From Prevotellaceae bacterium UBA4372 (lineage in GTDB: Bacteria; Bacteroidota; Bacteroidia; Bacteroidales; Bacteroidaceae), in the NCBI GenBank assembly GCA_002391275.1, contig DGSC01000008.1, positions 1-10,851 of the forward strand: 10,851 bases of DNA, in the 5' to 3' direction. The position numbers and the translations under genes were made by a program. The notes beneath the pieces were generated by a model that had not been told where the DNA came from, did not search any database, and saw only the letters and a list, made by a program, of their open reading frames with translations. Positions 5,973 through 10,851 of the stretch are shown in pieces. Numbering within the stretch: the first letter of the stretch is position 1; every line of letters starts with the position of its first letter.

Positions 5973-6010
5973 CACGAAATTACCAAAAAGAGAAGAAAAG
6001 CAAAAAGACA

Positions 6011-6892
6011 ATGAAAGGGAGGTGGACTGTAGTTGCAGCCATTGTATTGTGTGTTGCCGTCGCTTGTTTAAGTGCTTGTGGCGGGCGTGGTTCGTTGTCG
6101 AAATCTGATGCCGACGAAGTGGAGATCGACTCGGTGTTGCTTGATTCCATCTTTGAATCTGAAGACACTTTTGACTTGGACGATGAGCCTTCTCTTGAAG
6201 TTTCTAAATTGCCTCAGAACGAGCTTTTTGATGATTTTATTTTCAAATTTGACAACAGCGCCCGTCTCCAACGTTCACGCGTACATTTTCCTTTGCCCGT
6301 TTCTTCTGTTTCCGGAGAAACTCAAAGCATATCATTGAGCGAATGGCGCCATCATTCTCTCTTCTTGGGACAAGACTTCTGCACCGTTCTTTGGAACTCG
6401 CGTTCGCAGATGGACTTGGCCAAGGACTCGAGTGTCATCAAGGCCAGCATTGAGCACATCTACCTTCATAGCCGCACTATCAACTCTTATCTTTTTGAAC
6501 GCGACACGCTCAATGGACAATGGATGTTAACTCAAATATCTGACACGCCTTTTGAAGACAACACCCTTCACCAGTTCTTCGACTTCTACCGGCAGTTTGC
6601 TACCGACTCGACCTACCAACGTTTGCACGTGCGCAGTCCATTAAGATTCACGACCATCGACGAAGATGCGGAATATGAAACTATTAGCGGAACGATAGAC
6701 CCTGACCAATGGTTTGAGTTTGCCCCGGAGCTGCCTCAAGATGTCATAACGAACGTCAATTATGGCCAAGCCTACCCGAACCCTAACAGGATGGTGCTGC
6801 AGATGCGTGGCTTGGCTAACGGGCTTCAGACGCTAATGGTTTTCCAGCGCGACCTGAGTGGCAACTGGCAATTGACGGACTATGAAAATTGA
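6011..6892 (+). CDS. DUF4348-family lipoprotein
   Basis: A 293-residue predicted lipoprotein. A short positive N-terminus (MKGRW) and a hydrophobic stretch (6-19) lead to the lipobox LSAC, with Cys23 as the lipidation site. The residues just after the Cys (GGRGS) are not acidic, so the usual Bacteroidetes surface-export signal is not obvious and a periplasm-facing location is more likely. An acidic linker (about 33-60) precedes the conserved domain, which resembles DUF4348: NELFDDFIFKFDNS, RVHFPLPV, a WRHHSLFLGQDFCTVLW segment, RSPLRFTT, DPDQWFEFAPELP and TNVNYGQAYPNPN. The molecular function is unknown. murB follows on the same strand 34 nt later, and a TAnnTTTG promoter lies upstream, so the two are probably an operon. 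Confidence 0.82.
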   Translation: MKGRWTVVAAIVLCVAVACLSACGGRGSLSKSDADEVEIDSVLLDSIFESEDTFDLDDEPSLEVSKLPQNELFDDFIFKFDNSARLQRSRVHFPLPVSSVSGETQSISLSEWRHHSLFLGQDFCTVLWNSRSQMDLAKDSSVIKASIEHIYLHSRTINSYLFERDTLNGQWMLTQISDTPFEDNTLHQFFDFYRQFATDSTYQRLHVRSPLRFTTIDEDAEYETISGTIDPDQWFEFAPELPQDVITNVNYGQAYPNPNRMVLQMRGLANGLQTLMVFQRDLSGNWQLTDYEN

Positions 6893-6915
6893 AGATTGAG
6901 ATTATTGATAATTGA
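6888..6915 (+). repeat. Iterated ATTGA motif between the lipoprotein gene and murB
   Basis: ATTGA occurs four times at 6888, 6895, 6904 and 6911 (spacing 7, 9, 7). The first copy includes the lipoprotein gene's TGA stop. It is an AT-rich low-complexity spacer in the operon gap. Confidence 0.5.
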
Positions 6916-6926
6916 AAGCTCTAAAT

Positions 6927-7958
6927 ATGGTCGTTAAGGATAACTACTCGCTGCGCGAGCACAACACTTTTGGCATAGAGGCCAAGGCATCACGTTTTTT
7001 TGAATACACGTCGGTAGACGAGCTGCAGGAGTTCGTCCGCGAGCGCGCCGCCTCGGGCGACGAGAGCCCGCTGCTCCATATAGGCGGCGGCTCGAATCTG
7101 TTGTTCTTGAACGACTTCGACGGAACAGTGTTGCACTCTCGCATAGACACCATCACGGTTGTCGACGACTCAGACGACACGTTGATTGTTCGTGTGGGAG
7201 CCGGCATCCTTTGGGACGCGTGGGTGCAATATGCCGTAGACCATCGTTGGTATGGCCTCGAAAACCTCTCCCTCATTCCAGGAGAGGTGGGTGCCTCTGC
7301 CGTTCAGAACATTGGCGCCTATGGTTCTGAAGCCAAGGACTTTATCGTTGATGTAGAAGCCGTGAATCTTCAGACTGGCGAGGCTACTCTTTTCTCAAAC
7401 GAGGATTGCAAGTATGGCTATCGTGACAGTGCCTTCAAGCATGACCTCAAGGGACTATATGCCGTAACGCATGTCCACTTTCGCCTATCACACGTATTCT
7501 GCCCGCATATCGACTATGGTGGCATCCGTAAGGCCTTGGCCGAACGGGCTATAAACGAAAGCGAACTCAGCGCCCAACAACTGCGGCAAGTGATTATAGA
7601 GATACGCAAGTCCAAACTTCCCGAGCCATCGGAGCTGGGCAACGCTGGCAGTTTTTTCACCAATCCCATAGTTGCGCGCGAGGTTTTCGAGGCGATTTTC
7701 AGGAGATATCCTACAATGCCCCACTTCGACATCGACGACGAGCACGTGAAGATTCCTGCCGGATGGATGATTGAACAATGCGGCTGGAAGGGGAAAGACC
7801 TCGGACGTGCCGGCGTTTACGAAAAGCAAGCGCTCGTACTGGTGAACAGAGGCGGAGCCACAGGCAACGACATCAAAACCCTGTGCGAACATATCCAGTC
7901 TGACGTAAAAGCAGAATTTGGCATAGAGATTGTTCCCGAAGTCAACTTCATCTGTTAA
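6927..7958 (+). CDS. murB: UDP-N-acetylenolpyruvoylglucosamine reductase
   Basis: The FAD-dependent, NADPH-using enzyme that reduces UDP-GlcNAc-enolpyruvate to UDP-MurNAc, the second committed step of peptidoglycan precursor synthesis in the cytoplasm. The length of 343 residues is close to E. coli MurB (342). From the ATG at 6927 the features are HNTFG (12-16), the FAD-binding HIGGGSNLLFL (51-61), LIPGEVGASAVQNIGAYGSE (116-135), YGYRDSAFK (163-171) with Arg166, GNAGSFFTNP (238-247) with the proton-donor Ser242, IPAGWMIEQCGWKG (276-289), and the C-terminal EVNFI with Glu338. The YRDS motif and domain order mark a type I (E. coli-like) MurB. The in-frame TTG at 6912 would extend it by five residues within the ATTGA tract, so ATG is preferred. 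A double hairpin terminator follows. Confidence 0.96.
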   Translation: MVVKDNYSLREHNTFGIEAKASRFFEYTSVDELQEFVRERAASGDESPLLHIGGGSNLLFLNDFDGTVLHSRIDTITVVDDSDDTLIVRVGAGILWDAWVQYAVDHRWYGLENLSLIPGEVGASAVQNIGAYGSEAKDFIVDVEAVNLQTGEATLFSNEDCKYGYRDSAFKHDLKGLYAVTHVHFRLSHVFCPHIDYGGIRKALAERAINESELSAQQLRQVIIEIRKSKLPEPSELGNAGSFFTNPIVAREVFEAIFRRYPTMPHFDIDDEHVKIPAGWMIEQCGWKGKDLGRAGVYEKQALVLVNRGGATGNDIKTLCEHIQSDVKAEFGIEIVPEVNFIC

Positions 7959-8003
7959 CTCTCTTGCCTTTGACCAACCTGATTAAACGACGGCCGCAAG
8001 AGT

Positions 8004-8049
8004 GAAAAAAAATACGCCTAAGAGAATGTGGCAATTCTCTTAGGCGTAT
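8004..8049 (-). terminator. Intrinsic terminator for the leftward outer-membrane protein gene
   Basis: A perfect 16-bp inverted repeat (8012-8027 with 8034-8049, loop GTGGCA). On the left it is flanked by an A run (8005-8012), which becomes a T tract on the - strand. It lies 126 nt downstream of the outer-membrane protein stop codon. Confidence 0.85.
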
Positions 8050-8057
8050 CGACCTTT

Positions 8058-8100
8058 TCTCTTAGGTGCATTCAACGATGCGCCTAAGAGATTTTTTTTT
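8058..8100 (+). terminator. Intrinsic terminator for murB
   Basis: A 14-bp stem (8058-8071 with 8078-8091, one G-U pair, loop TCAACG) is followed directly by nine T residues (8092-8100). It shares its CGCCTAAGAGA stem sequence with the neighbouring hairpin at 8012-8049. It terminates the lipoprotein-murB unit. Confidence 0.88.
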
Positions 8101-8174
8101 GCCCCTTGGCGTCCTTGCTCGACGGGAGCGGCTGCGAGGCAGATTTATCTTGAGTCTGAATTATAAAATTGAGG

Positions 8175-9527
8175 CTATCTATTGAAGTTCTTCACAAGGA
8201 AATGTGGGCTGCAACGAAGGAAAATGCCGAAGGCGAAATTGTTGTTGAAGGCCGAGGGGCGTGACGTAGGAACTAAGGGACTTGCCGTCATTTCTGCAGG
8301 CACCGGGTCTGTTGCAGGAGAAGCGGCAGCTGATGAAAGAGGAAGCGTCTCTTTACCCGTGAAACACAGATAGGTGTCGAGCTTGGCCCCAAGGACATAA
8401 TCCCGAGCAAAGGTATGGCTCCATTCCACACCTAAATGGGGCGTGAAGACTGAAGCGAAACGGCCACCTGTCTTCGTTGAAAAGGTAGAAAAGAAGGGGG
8501 CTCCGTAGATGGGACAGAAGTCCTTGGCATAGACGACCGTCCCGAAAAGGCGGAGGGCACCAGCTTGGCCATAGCTGTTGTTGCCACGAAGCAGGCCCGA
8601 GCGGCCAAAGAGGTCTGCGCTGAGGGTGGCAGCTGCGGCCACACCCGTATCGAAAGGCCACAGGTTGCCCGTCTGCTGCCAGCAACCCAAAGCCATCACT
8701 TCGGCCGTGAGGCCCTTGAAAACACGTTGGTTGTTGTTCCAGCGTAGGCCAAGTCCAAGAGCTGCATTGTCTATGGTCTGCACACCCATATTCGTTGCAT
8801 CAATCTCGCCTCCCCGATGTTGGATGAGCACATCAACAGGAATGTAGAAATGAAGCGGTGAAGGCTGAGCATTGAGCCTTATGCGTTGCGATATGCCCAC
8901 GGTGAAAGCTTCCTGATGAGTTTCCTCGCGGAAGATGAAGCTTTGCCAGTTGATCCAAGCGTCGAGGTGGTAGTGCGGCCTGTCGGCAAGCAGTTGGAAG
9001 CCCGTTTCCGGGTCCTGCGAGAGGTTGACTTCGGCATTCATCAAGGGCTCCACAAGGCCGTGGTTGGCACCACCGTAAATGTTACCAAGGACGAACGTCA
9101 GTCCTTGCAGATGGGCCCGTGCCCTCAGGAAGGGCAGGATGTGGGCTCCACGTTGGTACTGGCTGCCTTTCCAACGGGCAATGTCATGGTAGGCGAAGCA
9201 GGGGTACTTGCTGGCACCATTGAAAACCGTGGCATGGAATCCAGCTTCGAGGCGAATGGCATCGAGAGGTTGCCAGGAGAGACGCGGTTGCAGCCAGAAG
9301 CCTGGCAGTGTATAGCCCGTTGCCTGATCGCCACCATACTCGTTGTTCTTGAAAAACGCAAGGGCATGGATGTCTACGCCGAGAGTGCGCGTCTGGTCGT
9401 AGGCAGGTTGACAGTCTGTTGCGGTTAGGCTCGTGGCCAAATCTTGGGCTTTGAGAGGCTGGAATTGGTTGGCTTGCAACAACAGGACAACGCAAGCACA
9501 TACAAGCAGGATTCGGTTATGCTTCAT
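8175..9527 (-). CDS. Predicted outer-membrane beta-barrel protein, conserved hypothetical
   Basis: A 450-residue exported protein. A signal peptide is clear: positive start (MKHNR), hydrophobic core (6-18), probable cleavage after Ala27 (LKA|QD). The rest is rich in aromatic and alternating hydrophobic residues with Gly/Asn turns, as in outer-membrane barrels: GFWLQPRLSWQPL (76-88), IRLEAGFHATVF (91-102), LTFVLGNIYGG (143-153), YHLDAWINWQSFIFR (186-200), EAFTVGISQRIRL (206-218), LGLGLRWNN (257-265), AGALRLFGTVVYAKDF (322-337) and FGIFLRCSPHFLV (433-445). The blocks around THQEAFTVG and QHRGGEID resemble a conserved Bacteroidales family without known function, as I recall it. A Ser/Ala/Pro-rich segment (about 397-425) probably forms a loop before the last strand. 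I cannot assign a substrate. It is monocistronic, with its own promoter and terminator. Confidence 0.7.
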   Translation of the reverse strand: MKHNRILLVCACVVLLLQANQFQPLKAQDLATSLTATDCQPAYDQTRTLGVDIHALAFFKNNEYGGDQATGYTLPGFWLQPRLSWQPLDAIRLEAGFHATVFNGASKYPCFAYHDIARWKGSQYQRGAHILPFLRARAHLQGLTFVLGNIYGGANHGLVEPLMNAEVNLSQDPETGFQLLADRPHYHLDAWINWQSFIFREETHQEAFTVGISQRIRLNAQPSPLHFYIPVDVLIQHRGGEIDATNMGVQTIDNAALGLGLRWNNNQRVFKGLTAEVMALGCWQQTGNLWPFDTGVAAAATLSADLFGRSGLLRGNNSYGQAGALRLFGTVVYAKDFCPIYGAPFFSTFSTKTGGRFASVFTPHLGVEWSHTFARDYVLGAKLDTYLCFTGKETLPLSSAAASPATDPVPAEMTASPLVPTSRPSAFNNNFAFGIFLRCSPHFLVKNFNR

Positions 9528-9572
9528 CTGTATTTCAAGTGCGATAGGTGCAGAATATGGGGTTTATCAGGG

Positions 9573-9580
9573 CAAAGGTA
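9573..9580 (-). promoter_or_regulatory. -7 promoter element of the outer-membrane protein gene
   Basis: On the - strand TACCTTTG followed by CCC matches TAnnTTTG, 45 nt upstream of the ATG at 9527. It is divergent from the nth promoter. Confidence 0.6.
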
Positions 9581-9623
9581 AAGATTATTTATGAATGGTT
9601 AACGAAGAACTGCAATAAAATAT

Positions 9624-9631
9624 TAACTTTG
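9624..9631 (+). promoter_or_regulatory. -7 promoter element of nth
   Basis: TAACTTTG followed by CAC matches TAnnTTTG, 20 nt upstream of the nth ATG, predicting a very short leader of roughly 14 nt. No clear -33 box is visible. Confidence 0.6.
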
Positions 9632-9651
9632 CACAGCAAAACTCAAATCCG

Positions 9652-10293
9652 ATGACCAAGAAAGAACGATATGATGCGGTGATTGCCTATTTCTCCGAGG
9701 CAATGCCAGCCGCTGAAACAGAACTGAAGTTCGGCACAACGTGGCAGTTGCTGGTGGCCGTCATGCTGAGTGCACAATGCACCGACAAGCGCGTGAACAT
9801 GGTAACGCCGCCGCTCTTCCAGGCCTACCCTACCCCAGCCGCTATGGCCTCGGCCTCGGTGGACGATGTGCTGGCGTACGTGCATAGTGTCAGCTACCCC
9901 AACTCAAAGGCCCGTCACCTCGTGGAAACCGCCCGCCAGCTCTGCGAACGTTTTGGCGGCGAGGTGCCCGAGACGCTGGACGAACTGACATCATTGCCTG
10001 GCGTGGGCCGAAAGACAGCCAACGTGGTGATGAGCGTCGCCTTCGGACAGGCACGTATGGCTGTGGACACGCACGTTTTCCGAGTCAGCCACCGCTTAGG
10101 GCTCGTCGGTGCCAAGGCCACTACACCGCTGGCCGTGGAGCGCGAACTGGTGAAGTATCTGCCAGAGACTATCATTCCACGCGCCCACCACTGGCTGATT
10201 CTGCACGGCCGTTACGTATGCAAAGCACTCAAACCCGACTGCCTTGCATGCGGTCTGCAACATACGTGCGCGTACTATAATAAAAAGTCTTAA
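9652..10293 (+). CDS. nth: Endonuclease III (DNA glycosylase / AP lyase)
   Basis: A base-excision repair enzyme that removes oxidised pyrimidines and cleaves at the abasic site. The length of 213 residues is typical. Visible features are the N-terminal WQLLVAVMLSAQCTDKRVN (31-49), the helix-hairpin-helix LPGVGRKTANVV (115-126) with catalytic Lys121, VDTHVFRVSHRLGL (138-151) with catalytic Asp139, and the C-terminal 4Fe-4S cluster motif C-x6-C-x2-C-x5-C at Cys190, Cys197, Cys200 and Cys206. All catalytic and cluster residues are present, so the enzyme should be active. The start is ATG at 9652, just after a TAnnTTTG promoter. The stop at 10293 is only 5 nt before the pgk -33-like box. Confidence 0.96.
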   Translation: MTKKERYDAVIAYFSEAMPAAETELKFGTTWQLLVAVMLSAQCTDKRVNMVTPPLFQAYPTPAAMASASVDDVLAYVHSVSYPNSKARHLVETARQLCERFGGEVPETLDELTSLPGVGRKTANVVMSVAFGQARMAVDTHVFRVSHRLGLVGAKATTPLAVERELVKYLPETIIPRAHHWLILHGRYVCKALKPDCLACGLQHTCAYYNKKS

Positions 10294-10298
10294 AAGGC

Positions 10299-10329
10299 TT
10301 GCACATCCCAAGAAATCCTACTACCTTTG
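10299..10329 (+). promoter_or_regulatory. Promoter of pgk
   Basis: The -7 element TACCTTTG (10322-10329) is followed by CGC. A TTG at 10299-10301 lies 20 nt upstream of it, a good fit to the Bacteroidetes -33/-7 spacing. The predicted transcription start is near 10336, giving a leader of about 75 nt. It is the best supported promoter in the window. Confidence 0.7.
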
Positions 10330-10347
10330 CGCACGATTTCAGGAAGA

Positions 10348-10362
10348 GACTTCTTAGAAGTC
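10348..10362 (+). other. Small hairpin near the 5' end of the pgk leader
   Basis: A perfect 6-bp stem GACTTC/GAAGTC with loop TTA, starting about 12 nt downstream of the predicted transcription start. It could protect the 5' end of the transcript. It is short enough to be chance. The rest of the leader to 10411 is A-rich and unstructured, as expected for a well-translated Bacteroidetes gene. Confidence 0.35.
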
Positions 10363-10411
10363 ACAAACATAAGAACTGATAAACAACTCATAAACTTAAA
10401 AATTAACAACT

Positions 10412-10851
10412 ATGACCATTCACGATTACAAATTCGCTGGCAAGAAAGCCATCGTACGCGTAGACTTCAACGTGCCCCTCGACGGCAACGGCAACATCAC
10501 CGACGACACCCGCATCCGCGGTGCACTGCCCACCCTGAAGAAGATTCTTGAGGACGGCGGCGCACTCATCATCATGAGCCATATGGGCAAGCCCAAAGGC
10601 AAGGTGAACCCCAAACTGTCGCTGAAGCAGATTGTGCCCGCCGTGAGCGCTGCCCTCGGCGTCGACGTTCAGTTCGCCCCCGACTGCGCCAAGGCTGCTG
10701 AGCAGGCTGCCGCCCTGAAGATGGGCGAGGTGCTGCTGCTCGAGAACCTCCGCTACTACCCCGAGGAGGAAGGCAAGCCCGTAGGCATTGACAAGGAAGA
10801 CCCCGCCTACGAGGAGGCCAAGAAGGCCATGAAGCAGAGCCAGAAGGAGTT
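10412..10851 (+). CDS. pgk: Phosphoglycerate kinase, 3'-truncated by the window edge
   Basis: A glycolytic enzyme that transfers phosphate from 1,3-bisphosphoglycerate to ADP. 146 residues are visible from the ATG at 10412 (MTIHDYKFAGKKAIVRVDFN). Diagnostic motifs are VRVDFNVPL (15-23) with substrate-binding Asp18 and Asn20, DDTRIRGALPTL (31-42), the SHMGKPKG substrate loop (56-63), and VLLLENLRYYPEEEGKP (107-123). The family is roughly 400 residues, so this is about the N-terminal third, and the nucleotide-binding C-terminal domain lies outside the window. Codons are strongly biased towards C- and G-ending forms (GGC, AAG, CTG, CCC), consistent with high expression. Confidence 0.97.
   Translation, partial: MTIHDYKFAGKKAIVRVDFNVPLDGNGNITDDTRIRGALPTLKKILEDGGALIIMSHMGKPKGKVNPKLSLKQIVPAVSAALGVDVQFAPDCAKAAEQAAALKMGEVLLLENLRYYPEEEGKPVGIDKEDPAYEEAKKAMKQSQKE

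Noticed and set aside
8886..9428. 180-codon open frame on the + strand, antisense to the outer-membrane protein gene
   Set aside because: No promoter or domain, and the opposite strand encodes a signal-peptide protein with coherent barrel-like composition.

Overview
The window looks like chromosomal DNA from a member of the Bacteroidales, most likely a Prevotella-like organism. Five intergenic regions carry the Bacteroidetes -7 promoter element TAnnTTTG, there are no clear Shine-Dalgarno sequences before the start codons, and one gene is a DUF4348 lipoprotein, a family I know from Bacteroides and Prevotella. The protein-level resemblances are also to that group. No mobile element, tRNA, rRNA or CRISPR array is visible. 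The content is mostly core metabolism, and the unusual material lies in the gaps between genes.

Layout from left to right: (1) the C-terminal two thirds of rubrerythrin on the + strand, closed by a long bidirectional terminator (426-477). (2) A six-gene leftward run on the - strand, from about 5906 down to 508: pheS, an ABC ATPase (FetA/YbbL-like), aguB, aguA, an ABC permease (FetB/YbbM-like) and a small YbjN-like protein. (3) From a divergent promoter region at 5913-5972, a rightward pair: a DUF4348 lipoprotein gene and murB. (4) A convergent double-terminator region (8004-8100). (5) A leftward gene for a predicted outer-membrane beta-barrel protein. (6) From a second divergent promoter region, rightward nth (endonuclease III) and then the start of pgk, which runs off the right edge.

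How the genes fit together: AguA and AguB convert agmatine to putrescine in two steps (agmatine to N-carbamoylputrescine to putrescine). The two halves of one probable ABC transporter flank this pair, in the order ATPase-aguB-aguA-permease. This suggests co-expression and possibly a functional link, although the FetAB family is known from E. coli as a putative iron exporter. The DUF4348 lipoprotein and MurB are both envelope proteins and are probably co-transcribed.

The most interesting non-coding signal is inside the leftward operon. The pheS-fetA and aguB-aguA gaps share one architecture: short tandem repeats right after the upstream stop codon, then an identical 14-nt tag (GTTCTGTATGTTGC, - strand) running into a perfect hairpin whose upper stem differs between copies by compensatory changes, then a C-rich leader and the next start codon. 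The fetA-aguB gap has a related hairpin without the tag. This looks like a family of small structured intergenic repeats; I do not know a name for it.
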